A stretch of DNA of 64,000 nt, taken from the NCBI GenBank assembly GCA_022495005.1, contig JAGYXB010001095.1, forward strand, positions 1,612,001 to 1,676,000. Direction: 5' to 3'. Source of the DNA: Rhyacophila brunnea. Lineage: Eukaryota; Arthropoda; Insecta; Trichoptera; Rhyacophilidae. Position 1 is the stretch's first letter. Each line of letters opens with the position of its first letter. A model generated the notes under the pieces. That model ran no database searches and was not told where the DNA came from. It saw nothing but the letters and a program-made list of their open reading frames with translations. Positions 42,471 to 53,479 of the stretch are shown here, one piece after another. The position numbers and the translations under genes are program-made.

Positions 42471-43655
42471 TTAGTTTATACAGATTGTTTCAATAGGTTC
42501 TTACATGGTTCTTACATTCTTTGAAATATAACATTGAAATGTTTTTTATCACACGATTCCAAGTTTTATTGGGTCAGCTGAGCCAAGTTGTCGTTAATTG
42601 TAGAGTGAAGTTTTCTCGAAGATCGTGACCCAGATGATTTGGCTGTCTGGTAGCTTTCTACAAGACCCTTCATGACATTTAACGACACTCATGGCTTTTG
42701 TTAGTGTGAAACCTGTCATTCTTGATTTTGACCGTACATCTGGAGGGAGCTCTTCCTTATCCTCACAGACCTTTACAATATCACGAGTTATGCCAGATTG
42801 GCCTCATCCCTGAGGGCTATAAATTTATTGTTTATATTATATTAGTACCTAAGTGGTAATTATCTAAAATGGTTTCCTAATAGCTGACGAAATATATACT
42901 TTGACTACTTTAACACGATAGATTACTTATTATTGGGAAGTAGAGACGTTTCTTCGTAATTTACATGAGTATTATCTAATATTGGGCTATAGAAGGCGTC
43001 TAATTACAAAAAGCGACAAGTCTACAATTCAATATTTTCGGGAAACAACGTTTCATGTTTCAAGCGTCAATTATTTGTTTTAACGTGAGATTATTTTTTC
43101 CGTTGTATTCTATGTCGAAATTAGAACCAAATGGCAATTTGTTTCAGCCGATAAACACTTAAATGTAATAAATATAGGCAAAATGAAATTGGATGTAGCG
43201 CTATTTGTACCTCACTTTTTAATTTACTCCGCATAAGGCACATATTTCCGTGGCACTGTCATGAGTTAACCAGATGCTACAGCATGGGAGACGCCCTTTT
43301 CAATATTGAACGTTCCACTATTGGTTGACTTAAACAAGCGCGAAATCAACCAAGCATTCAATAATATGAAACACGGACTTGGCGATCACCATAGGTTTCA
43401 CTGTCAATTAGGTACACATTTTGAGAAACCGCCTTTGTACACAAATTTTGATTAAAAAAATAATACAAATACATGTATAAAACAGTGCGTGAAACAAATT
43501 TCATTTACGATGTGTAATAAAAAGTGACATTTATATTACTTACTTATATGATAGTCATCTCATATATTGTATTGAAATGAATAGGAACAAAATTATAATT
43601 GAATTTCGATGCTACGTTATAACTGGCCATGATCCGTGCCCTTATTTGTCTGAAA
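42471..43655. other. No recognisable gene
   Basis: The stretch 42560-42830 is of moderate complexity ('gttcttcctta'-like mixed sequence), without a supported frame. Confidence 0.45.
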
Positions 43656-43985
43656 TGATTCTGTCATCCCAATGACAAAATAGACATCTCGCCAAATCCG
43701 ACAGGCATCGCCAAGGGACCGAAACCCCGCGAAATCGCCACGTGTACGCCGAGGACCGCCGAGGACGCGCGAAGGCATTTCGTATTCCGCCCTCGCAATG
43801 GGCGTTCGGGACAATCCAACACCGTTGTTAGGACACAAGGCGGAAATGATAATAAAAAAAAAGAAACAATACAACGACGCGGCAAGAAAAAATCAACGCT
43901 GTTAACACGAGCCTTCGAAATTCGAATTAGATTTCCACGAAATGCCGCCTAGCGTAGCCCAGGCACGGATTTTCTATGCTAGGTT
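43656..43985. promoter_or_regulatory. Candidate conserved or cis-regulatory island 2
   Basis: A GC-rich block ('gccgaggaccgccgaggacg', 'cgccctcgcaatgggcgttc') with two overlapping minus frames that share no family. It is followed by 'ttcgaaattcgaattagatt'. Composition contrasts sharply with the flanks. A function is inferred only by analogy with insect conserved non-coding elements. Confidence 0.25.
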
Positions 43986-44316
43986 AAACAGACGTTGGCG
44001 AAAAAATGTTGAACTATTTATTTTAATTTAAGCAAATACTTATAATTATGTTTACGTTTAGTAATCTTTAAAACACTTTTTCGGGCAATTTACCTACTTA
44101 CATCTTATTTTTCCACAAGATTCTGAAAATTCTACGTTATGTCCAAAGTTTAAATATATTATATTCTCTCAACGTCGATGATTTTATATTTAACCAATGA
44201 AGCTGATTAGAGATACTATAATAAGTACTATAATAATATGAAGATTGTTGAAGAATGATAATTATGGAGGTATTTTGCAAGTCGTACCAAAGAAGTCTGA
44301 TATTATCAAATAAGTA

Positions 44317-44468
44317 GAGGTAAATCGTTTTACAGTGGCACCATGGGTACGGCAAATGCGGCTTGCAGCTGTAGTGTTATTGTTTGCTAGCATTGAAACA
44401 GGCATTGTCGCAAGCAATTCAATACACGCGTGAATCGCCTATGGTGCCACTGTAGAATGATTTACCTA
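44317..44468. mobile_element. 152-bp MITE with about 32-bp terminal inverted repeats
   Basis: The left end GAGGTAAATCGTTTTACAGT with GGCACCATGGG is mirrored on the right (the reverse complement begins TAGGTAAATCATTCTACAGT, then GGCACCATAGG). TA dinucleotides sit at both outer edges (44315-44316 and 44469-44470), as for Tc1/mariner insertions. The interior has 'gcttgcagctgtag' and related words only. Confidence 0.78.
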
Positions 44469-44526
44469 TACCAAGGTATCGAAAATTATATTCAGGAGGA
44501 AAGAAAAAAAATCTCTTATAATATTA

Positions 44527-44760
44527 TATTATAAACTATTTCTTTTATTCAACGAATAAGACACAAGATTTGAGAATGGAACATATTGAATAAACATAGT
44601 TTGAAAATATTTCATGCATAATAAACACACTAGAAAAAATCATTTTGTAGAAGAAAAAAAAATACGACACCCGATGGGACTTGAACCTACAAAATGATTT
44701 TTTCTAGTGTGTATAATAGGCATGAGATGTTTTCAAATTATGTATATTCAATATTATATT
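44527..44760. mobile_element. Inverted pair of SINE3 sequences (foldback)
   Basis: The left part (44527-44690) is SINE3 in minus orientation: reversed tail 'cttttattcaacgaataag', then body, then box B as 'gggacttgaacctac'. The right part (44687-44760) restarts in plus orientation with 'tttctagtgtgtataata' and 'ttcaaattatgtatattcaa'. A perfect 26-bp inverted repeat (44625-44650 against 44687-44712) brackets a 36-nt loop holding box B. Confidence 0.75.
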
Positions 44761-44824
44761 ACTTTATAATCAATGACATTAATATGGACGAATCATCTGG
44801 AAAAGAAAATGACACTCACTTTGT

Positions 44825-45022
44825 TGTCGGGTCTGCCGAATGGCATAATCTGTTCTAACGCCATTAGAATAAAGGTGATATTGCTATAAATTCCTGATGC
44901 TTTTTGTTGGGTCTGCCGAATGGTTCGGTTCGAACGGGTTCACTCAAATGAACTTTGACATTAGAAACACTGCTCTAACGCCATTACAATAAAGGTCATA
45001 TTGCTATAAATTCCCGATGCTT
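44825..45022. repeat. Imperfect tandem duplication
   Basis: 'gggtctgccgaatgg' at about 44830 and 44910 and 'tctaacgccattagaataaa' at about 44854 and 44974 ('...attacaataaa') show two copies of a unit. The second carries about 40 extra bp ('ttcggttcgaacgggttcac' region). Both end in 'gctataaattcc-gatgctt'. Confidence 0.85.
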
Positions 45023-45134
45023 GATATCGCATATTGGAAATTGCGTGACGTCTACCTATACATGCGATTGCGCGAATTTACTTGCTAGCTACTGTATTGA
45101 GTGCGTCGTCCATTAATAATGTCATTGTTTATAA

Positions 45135-45362
45135 TACACTATTTTTTATTCAACGAATTATTCACATGATTTAAGAATGTAACATTCTTTTATTTAACAT
45201 AGGTACCTAATTTGAAAATTCTTTGAGACATATTATATTATAACCACTAGAAAAAATCTTTTTGAAAAAAATATAGTGCCAAGCAGGTTCGAAAGTGCGC
45301 TCCCCTGGATTCGCGCCCATATTATATTCTGACCACTACGCTATACCTGTCTTATATAATTG
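45135..45362 (-). mobile_element. SINE3 copy with intact 3' hairpin
   Basis: The minus-strand order is 'tagcgtagtggtcagaat' (box A), 'ctttcgaacctgcttgg' (box B), 'aagattttttctagtggtta', 'tttcaaattaggtacc', the hairpin AAGAATG-TTA-CATTCTT (perfect), then 'gaataattcgttgaataaaa'. Best copy for the family's 3' structure. Confidence 0.8.
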
Positions 45363-45559
45363 TGATGATGTTAACAAATATGTAGTTTGTACAATACTTT
45401 CGCCTCATAGACACCCGAGCTTTTATTTTTTTAAATGTAGATAGCATGTGCTGGATACATCAATATAATTTTTCACTAACGAAATTAGTAAAAATTAAAT
45501 TAAATAAGCATCACATTGATAGAGTAAAGTGCTTAATATAATAATAATATTTGAATCAA

Positions 45560-45800
45560 TCAATGTGTCGATTTACAATCGTGCGAGATGACAGCAGCTT
45601 TGTTGGACATTGATCGAAAAGCAATAGCGCCAAATACAGCTCGCCCGTCCGAAGGGCTCCGCTACAAAATGGCCAGAAATTATAATTCAGATGCGGGTCT
45701 CGCGTTAGAGGGTCGTTCCTTCCGTTGTTGTTTTTATGAGAACCGTCCAATGGGATTTCGGGATGAAGCAATAGAGGTGTCTCAAAACTACTTATAAGCC
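45560..45800. promoter_or_regulatory. Candidate conserved or cis-regulatory island 3
   Basis: High-complexity block with opposing open frames (45588-45797 plus, 45556-45819 minus), neither recognisable. It contains 'gctttgttggacattgatcg' and 'tttatgagaaccgtccaatg'. The open frame on both strands argues for non-coding constraint or chance rather than protein coding. Confidence 0.25.
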
Positions 45801-45949
45801 TCGCAACAAAACTAGACAATAATCGTTTGGGTTAACGACATATTGACAAGAACACGTTGTTTTTTTTTTCATGATACATAAAACGACCGTAATAATAAAA
45901 TCTACTTTTTACAAGGGTTTATAACTAGTTTCATTTTTATAAACCAAGT

Positions 45950-46320
45950 ACCTATCTACATACCCGATCTTAATCGAGTGTATCACGGTAGGTACCCTAA
46001 ATTAAAAATTTGATGTGAAGCATCAATATTTTATTATATCTGGGAATGTCCCAGGACCAGTTACCCAAGACTAAGATCACTATGCACTTAAATGTGCTTT
46101 GAACGAATTTACATGACTTTGAGTACAGTTATGAGTGCCTATGCCAGAGATGACCAGATAGAATCAAAAATAAGAACTGTAGTAAATAACAAAAGTTTAA
46201 ATAAAACTGACGAACAATATAAGTAAAGAGATCGCCACGTTGACAATATGACGCCGCAATGTTTCTAAATACAACAAAATTGGCTTTTGTGGCGACCAGG
46301 TTGGACTATATTATAATCGA
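45950..46320 (+). repeat. Dispersed repeat family J, copy 3
   Basis: It carries 'gatcttaatcgagtgtatca', 'tttgatgtgaagcatcaata', 'tgggaatgtcccaggaccag', 'aagtaaagagatcgccacgt', and extends further right than the 40.8-kb copy with 'aaaattggcttttgtggcga', a segment shared with 57670-57710. Confidence 0.8.
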
Positions 46321-46858
46321 TTGTTTTTTTTTATCAATAACAAGATAAGTAAAAGAATATAATTTACGTTTCACCAATTATTATTTTAATTAATAACGTC
46401 CTTCTAAATCTAAGCGGGCGAAAACGGTCCTGATCATTATTAAATACTTATTGATTACATTCTACATATTGCAAAATAAATATGCCTCCGAATTACATAA
46501 TAATATGACGGGATGGTTTAAATCCGATTTATTTAAAGATGGAATTGTAATTAAAAATTCTGAAAACTAAATAATCCTCTAATAATTCTAATACATGATA
46601 CCTTTAAAACTATCAAAAAATGTCATGGTTACTTTGATCTGGATTGTGAACCAATGTGCTAGATGTCATTTTTTTGATAAACGGATTATCAAAAGATATG
46701 TACCTACAGTGGTTCGAGTCTTTACAGCGCAATGTACAGAAAAATATATGAGGAAAAAACCATTGCGTTTTGTTGTTGCCGAAAATACTGTATTTTAATG
46801 TGAATAAAAAAGCCGCGAGTTCGTGTTTTGTCACATTTTGTTTTTTAAGCATGTTAGG
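46321..46858. other. No recognisable gene
   Basis: Opposed frames at 46595-46798 and 46613-46852 cancel each other as evidence, and no domain was seen. Confidence 0.5.
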
Positions 46859-47260
46859 CAGGGTCTAGGACGATTTGGCACCGGACAACTGGACGCCACG
46901 GAATTCGAAAATAAATAGACGTTAGGTACTTATAGGTACTTCAAAAAAAATATTCAATATTATTATTTATATTTCAATGATTATTTTATGATTTAATAGT
47001 TGGTGAGAATGTAAATATGCAGACGTAAACAATGATTTAATCGTGCATATGTTTAAGTTCCAACGAAAAAAGAGTTTTTTATTTTATATACAGCCTTAGG
47101 CATGGTAATTCACAATCCGCGATAAAGAATACATTATGTTAAGAGTAAAATGAATTCAAACTACTAAGTAGTAGATAGAAACTGATTAAAATACCTCGTC
47201 TACACGTGACTACGACAGTGCGGCGTCCAATTGTCCGGAGGCCAGTCGTCCCATTCCCTG
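46859..47260. mobile_element. MITE with about 40-bp terminal inverted repeats and duplicated octamer
   Basis: The left end CAGGGTCTAGGACGATTTGG, then CACCGGACAACTGGACGCC, is mirrored by the right end, whose reverse complement reads CAGGGAATGGGACGACTGGC and CTCCGGACAATTGGACGCC. GTTAGGCA occurs at both edges (46853-46860 and 47260-47267), overlapping the termini by one or two bases. CAGGG termini and an 8-bp duplication suggest hAT. The core word resembles repeats I remember from aphid genomes, which I could not check. Confidence 0.78.
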
Positions 47261-47859
47261 TTAGGCATTGATATAAGATGAATGGCTAACAACCATTTTA
47301 CGTATGAATTCACGTTTAATATTGGTCGACTATAAGTTAGTCTACATATTATATTTATGGTCCGTTTATAAGCGATAATGGCTAACTAATTAAATTTAGA
47401 AATCCATCAAAGGCCGACAAAGAAACGCAACTGCAAGATTTATCCGTACGGATAAACAGGCCCTTAATAATACTTAGGCCAGAAATGATAACAATTATTG
47501 TTACAATGCTAAGGAAATGTAGCTTGAAGCTACACTTTGATAAGTTAGGGTTATTAAGCCGTCAAAATGTATGAAATTATAACCGATTAAGTTACTGATA
47601 CACAACTTGTTGATTTCCAACGAAAGTTTGTTTGCGATTACAATCTCACAATATAAATGCGGTGACCATACGTACTTTATTATATAGGACAGTACTTTAT
47701 TTTAAGTCACTGACATTGAGATTTATTGTTTTCAAACACGAACCATTGCCAGTTGTTTACCACATTACTAAAATAAAGTAAATAAAATTTGGGTACAAGT
47801 TGGTTTACGGGAAGCCAGGCGGGATCCGCGCCAATTTTCATGGCCGATTATGACTAAAT
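47261..47859. other. No recognisable gene
   Basis: AT-rich spacer with no features. Confidence 0.5.
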
Positions 47860-47975
47860 TAACGAATTCAAGAATTAAAACCTAAACTAACCTAACCTCA
47901 CAAATAATCCAGTATATCAGCTATTTTAAAAATGTGTTTGCTGCTGACTTCCCTTAAATCGACAAGAAGCAAAAT
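47860..47975 (+). repeat. Short dispersed repeat G, copy 2
   Basis: It matches 28735-28850: 'aactaacctaacctcacaaa', 'taatccagtatatcagctat', 'atgtgtttgctgctgacttc'. Confidence 0.7.
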
Positions 47976-48204
47976 TTGTTTTATAATTTTTGCAGCGCAG
48001 GGTTTACAGTAGCAAAAACCGATATAAATTCAACCAGTTGTAGAAGATAGGTACATGACGTTTTAACGTTTATAGATGGCCAAACATTCTTCTTGTTTAT
48101 GAACAACATCTTGTTTAAATATTTGTTTACCAGTAAGTCATTTCAATATATTATGTTAGTTGACAATAATTATTATACTATATGAAACATACATCGTATT
48201 TACC

Positions 48205-48438
48205 CAGGGCTCGAAATGGAACGGAACGCACCGAAGCGCCGTTCCGGCTCGTGAAATTTGTAAAATTATCACTCCGTCTCGTGGAAAAAATATGTTGACC
48301 GTCTGAGCTAGATAGGCCATATAATAGAAAATCTGACACACTTATTCTTATAAAATACACATACGATTTGATGACTATGTAAATATCTTAAAATTTGTGG
48401 AGCGCTTCGGTTCGTAAACTTTTCCATTTCGAGCGCTG
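48205..48438. mobile_element. hAT MITE with perfect 8-bp TSD, copy 2
   Basis: The termini are CAGGGCTCGAAATGGA and TCCATTTCGAGCGCTG. Identical octamers TATTTACC flank it (48197-48204 and 48439-48446). At 234 bp it is the same family as 38964-39198, in opposite orientation. It shares subterminal palindromic GC-rich words and a central 'gaccgtctgagctagat' (against 'gccgatctagcgcagacggt' in copy 1). Confidence 0.94.
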
Positions 48439-49439
48439 TATTTACCACAAGTAACTCTCATGTTACGATTCCTGTGTGGCTAAATTATGTTATCCTATAT
48501 TGTATGAATAAATAATGAATTTAAACGGTTCACCGATTTAAATGTCAAATTAATATTATTTATAAAATCATCAGACCATATGTTTGTAAATGAGAATACA
48601 GAGCATAATGACTTTAAAAATAAAATGTATAGTGTTTTTTTTCTTATGAATTGTATACAGATTTGTCCATGTTTTTTCTAAGAAAATATGGTCACCATAA
48701 ATATATTACATGATGTTGCGTTGGGAGCAACGGAGTCGATATTATTTATAATAGCGAATTATTATTGTTATTCAAGAGTTTGTTTGACAGGCGAGTTTCC
48801 AAAATGGCAGCTCACGACCGCCGTTCTCTGTAATGATCAAAGTTTTAATACATTTAAATAATAACGTCAAACATGTTTCGGAAGAATATTTCAAAACGAA
48901 AATAAGTTTGCAATTTAATTAATTTTGTTAAAAAACTATGTGCAGTACTTAAATAAATTACGATATCTAATTCAAATTTATTACGATTGGTTATTTATTA
49001 CCTATTGGAGTAAATAATTTTCAGCATAAGCGGAGGAGTAGAGAAGTAGTATACAACATCGATCACATGACAACCAATAAACGCTACAAAAATCACAAAA
49101 GGCGCAAGTCAGGTATTCATTGTATGAACGATTTGAATAGGGGGATTTTTGTGGGGACACATGGAAACACTGATATTATGGTACACGTTTAAGAGCATAC
49201 TTCAGTGAAACGGCAAATAATTTTCAACTATAGGTGCGACGAAATTTTGGACTCGCTGGCAATCGGAGAGCGTAAGTCGAGCTGTGAACACGTCAATTTG
49301 TTTCGTGATGGCGACGGCGGTATTAATTCTTAAATCGTGTAAAGATGACTAAAAAACGTTACTCATTTACTTGAAAAAGAAAACATTATAATGAATATAT
49401 TATTATTGTTACTAATAGAACAATAAACAGAACATTAAA
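48439..49439. other. No recognisable gene
   Basis: The stretch 49240-49320 is GC-richer ('ttcgtgatggcgacggcggt') but short, and no frame is supported. Confidence 0.45.
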
Positions 49440-50460
49440 TGGACGCATGTTTAATTTTTATGACAAATTTTATTTCGTTCGGCACACGTCATTTACACAA
49501 TCCGCGCATCGCCTAGTTACGATCTTTTTAGACCGTGCCCCAGCTGAGGTAAGCCTTAAACGGGTTGCGCCGTCGTTACCACTCTGGTTCACGGCCAAGC
49601 ATTGCTACAATAACGACGAACGCGCTGCTTATCAGAGATGAGAAGAAAGAGCCGATGAAAATGGCACAACACTGTGCTTACCTTATACTCAAACGAAGTA
49701 TGACAGGGCGTAATTAAGTAAAAAAAATCATTACTCTTAACAGGGTAGTATATTTTTATATAATTTAAGTGAGGGGGTTGATAATTCAAGCAATTTCAAA
49801 CTTCGTTTTTTTTATACCCAAAGGCTTAGTTTGGAACATATTTTACATTAAATTTTAACAGAATTTTGTAGTACAGTTGTAGTAATATACGTCTAATTTG
49901 ATAATTTATTTCAGTTGCGCAATTATAGAGATGCATGAATTAACTTTTTTGTGGCTACAACTCCGTATTCGTGTATATTTTCGGTTAAGAAAAATGTATT
50001 TGTTATGTGTTATAATATATTTTTATTTGAATGCAGAAAATTTCCATTTTTGCTTCCCTTAATTATTGTAAATTATCAAACGTCTTATTCTACTCCATAC
50101 GAATAATTAAATATTCATAGTGGAAGATCAAAGGTGGTATTTTTTCAGCATACTCTAGAAATTTGTATAATACATTATAAGGTAAAAAGGGGTGTCAAAT
50201 TCACCCCTTATAGGCTTATTACTTCAAAGAGGAAAATTTCCCCGGCACCAAAATGCGGCACTGAACGCTCATTACGGTCCTAATTACTGGGAGACAAAAA
50301 ATAATGATGGGACCTTTTCATTACGAAAAGAACCCTTCGTTGAAAAATGGTCGGTTAAATGCCCTAAATTTTGCAATGACAATAATGCCAGCATCATTAT
50401 TTTTGCCAGCAAGGAAATCGAATTAGGGCAACTGTATTCAAAATGGTTACTTAATTAAAA
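49440..50460. other. Two higher-complexity patches, unassigned
   Basis: The stretch 49447-49641 (64-codon plus frame with an opposing minus frame) and 50192-50458 (88-codon plus frame) are richer in sequence complexity than the AT flanks. A 'aaggggtg'/'caccccttat' inverted repeat sits at about 50186-50210. No protein family was recognised. They may be conserved non-coding elements. Confidence 0.3.
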
Positions 50461-51739
50461 AATCGGGATTTGTAACATAATAAAAAAATGCTATCAATTT
50501 AATACGTTTTTATTTTTGATTAACATTCTGTAATAAACTTCTAACAGTCTTATGTCCGTGCATATCATATTCTTGCGCTATATCTATGGTTTATTTTCAA
50601 AATCAATACATACACGATTTTCATGAAAGGATTTTCATCAAACCAAATAATATTAAATTTAATGAGGAAATGTTGGAAACAAGTGCTATGAAGTTTTATG
50701 TCTCAATCTGGTTGATTTTAAATTCATGTGAGCATCAGAGGAGCTCCTCCAGAAATACTATGCTGCCATCTGCCGTATGGATTCTAAAATGTTTGTTTTG
50801 CTGTGTGTTGTACTGACTTGTGCCTAACAATGTTGAACGCCTCTTATTAATGATGTTGACAATAAGCTGGTTCTTCATAATATTTTTTTCATTATATCTA
50901 TTCCTCTACCCTGACTGACTGTCATTCAAGGGTTCGAAGATACCATGGAGCACACTTCGTTCAAAAGTATCACGTACCAGGTTTCCGATCCATAACGACA
51001 TAGTGTACCGTGTAAATTCACTATAATATCGCCTTAGCGTTTTGAGCTCCAGACCCTTAGCGAGTATAAAGCAATATTTTTTTTTTAATAATGACAATAT
51101 AATATTTTAATATTACACAATCAGTAACTTAGTAGTAGTATTATGTATATAGTAATAGATATTTAATGGAAATACTTCCTTACAATCTTAAGTTTTTGTA
51201 TCGGGCCATATCTATATTAACAAAAAAGCAAGCTAATTGCTTTTATCAAATATTTGTTTTTTTCTATTAGTACTAATCCATCAGCAGATAATTAACGAAA
51301 AAAAATTGCAATCCCGGTGTTATTTTCGTTTTTCCCCTTTCTTTCTACTTTTCCGACAACACAGAAAAGAGCTCCGAGCAAAACTTGATTGATCCGATAA
51401 ACAAAGCGCTAAGAGGCCGCTATTTAAGGGGATGAAAAAAATATATTCTAATTCTTTACATTATTTTTTGAACACAAAAAAATATTGAGAAAAAAAATCA
51501 AAGAAAGGTGTCCTGAGATTTCATGTATACTGAATTAAAACGTTGATATATTGATTAATTAATATTGAAATATTACTCCTTACGTTGACTTGTAGTAGGG
51601 TTTGTTTCTATAATACATTATTTTTTAACTTAATATTTACATGTACGATTTTATCTGATTTAACACTGGCAACATAATAAATATTAAAAACATTTACTTA
51701 TCTGATTGTATTTAATTTTTGACGATCAAATAAATGTCG
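50461..51739. other. No supported gene
   Basis: The stretch 50586-51100 has long frames on both strands. I could not match the minus-strand frames to LINE or transposase proteins with any confidence. Confidence 0.4.
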
Positions 51740-51890
51740 TTATCCATTCGATTAAATATAGGCGCCAGATGCAAACGCACATTATATAAATTTGCCTGAC
51801 TCAAGACTCAACCCTACTACCTACGGTTATAGACACACACGCGATGGATTAGTTCCAAGCAAATGTTCTACCACAGTCCAACGCAGGCTA
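51740..51890 (-). mobile_element. tRNA-like head of an unassigned SINE
   Basis: The minus strand reads 'gcctgcgttggactgtggta' (box A-like), 'gaacatttgcttgg' and then 'tagggttgagtcttgagtca' (degenerate box B), ending 'ggcaaatttatataatgtgc'. The layout is tRNA-like, but body and tail do not match SINE1-3 well enough to classify. It may be an old SINE1 relative, given the 'gccaga'-like end after box B. Confidence 0.45.
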
Positions 51891-52280
51891 ATTATCCAGA
51901 TATTTTTATTTAACAATGTTAGTAATTTGGTAGGTAATATTTTATAATTTATAGTATTATAATGTATACACTGACTCATGCATTTTTTAAAATTTAATAT
52001 TAATAAACATATATTACCTAATTTATAGGTAACCCTTGAGACGAATTAATATAAAGTGAAAAGGATGATTATGCCACATTTCTGTAAAAACAGATCATTG
52101 CTGGATAAATCTCATCATAAATTTAGAGATATTACAAAATATAAAGAGCGACTGAATCACTTAGCAATGGAAGACTAAATACAAGGAAACTTGGGTTTTC
52201 TATCATCCAGCAGTGAAAAAAGAATGTCTGAGATGAAGATGATGGTGACATGATTATGTCATTATATAGTATTGATTATA
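51891..52280. other. Spacer with a faint LINE end
   Basis: 'tcatccagcagtgaaaaaag' with 'gaagatgatgg' at 52203-52250 echoes the RTE-like LINE terminus ('catccagcagtgg', 'tgatgatga'). It is otherwise featureless. Confidence 0.4.
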
Positions 52281-52385
52281 TCGCTGGATCGGTGAAACGA
52301 TAAAGTTCTGCGGATGTACGTAACTTGGAGCTTAGAGAAGCCTTCATCCAGCAGTGTATAGATTCAGGCTGATGATGATAGTATT
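52281..52385 (+). pseudogene. RTE-like LINE 3' end fragment
   Basis: It reads in pieces as RWIGETIKFCG and EAFIQQ-like sequence and closes with 'gccttcatccagcagtgtat' and 'ggctgatgatgata', paralleling the end of 54640-55365. It is about 100 bp. Confidence 0.7.
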
Positions 52386-53157
52386 TTTTCAACAGTCGTG
52401 AGGATCCTGGCCCCTTCAGAACAGTAGGCTATTCGCCAATATGTTATTTCTATACTTGATTTATTTACATAACCAATGCTTTCAGAAGCACACATTATTT
52501 TATCATTCTTTCACATATGGCATTGTAAAATATCACAAAAAACCACATGGAATAAAATCTGTACAAACATTTTCATGTTGATCTTTTCAAATAATATAAT
52601 ATAATATAAGTACAAGAAACAGATGACATAAAAGCGTTTTTTTTTTTGTGAAATAAAATTTGAAAAAATCACCTCTTTTATGCTATATCGCGAAGTATCA
52701 AAATAAGAGAAGAGAACACATTGTATGGGCCCATATGAACTGACAGTCTGGCGAAATAAAAAACAGCGTTTATTGCGAAACAAGTAGAGACGCGAACTGA
52801 AAAAGAGAGACTCAGATGACAAAAAAAAAAACATGACGATCGAGGATGGAGCATAATACTCGGGCTAATCAGATTTTTTTCTCGAGAGCACTTCAAACAA
52901 TGACACTAGCAGTAGCTTTATCGCTACATCTCCACTGTCTACATCAGCGACACTCAAAATAATAACACAAGACAAACGTTAATATTACTTATAAAAAACC
53001 AATAAATTCGGTGGCGTTTGGGCATAACCTGATAACTGTTTTTTTTTTTGGTCATTTTATGTTAAGAGTAAAAATTGGGTCACTATAGTATTATCTTCCA
53101 TTTGGTAATAACCCGATATCTATATTTCACTTAAAATGCTCAAAACGCTATTGTAAT
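52386..53157. other. No recognisable gene
   Basis: Minus frames at 52511-52834 and 52678-52896 are rich in F, S and L with no domain, typical of AT-rich non-coding DNA. Confidence 0.5.
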
Positions 53158-53479
53158 TGTTGGGAATAATGGATCGTTTAGAGGATGTTAAATTATGAAC
53201 ATGGTTTTCTTCATATGATTAACTTTATTATTATCATCATCATGAATAATAATGTACAGAGTAATAGATTACATTGATTATGCGACCGTTACAATAGACC
53301 TTCGATTATACACTAATGTCACGCCGGACACTCAAGTGAACATTTAACTGTAATTAGTATTAATTAGTATTTAGCGTTGGCGGACAGCCAGTGCCGTAGT
53401 TAAACGTATTAATAATATTCTTATATTATTACTTATAATATTTAGTTATGTTATTATATTAGACGGCTATATATCAACA
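53158..53479 (+). mobile_element. Solo LTR with perfect 5-bp TSD, copy 2
   Basis: It begins TGTTGGGAATAATGGATCGT and ends GACGGCTATATATCAACA, the TG...CA ends of an LTR, with the terminal inverted repeat TGTTG/CAACA. GTAAT flanks both sides (53153-53157 and 53480-53484). It aligns with 24105-24453 at both ends while its centre has diverged. A 5-bp TSD fits Copia, BEL/Pao or some Gypsy elements. With no internal domain I do not choose. Confidence 0.9.

Noticed and set aside
50460..51100. Minus-strand frames as a mariner or LINE protein
   Set aside because: A few short words looked reminiscent, but no ordered set of conserved motifs could be aligned in one frame.
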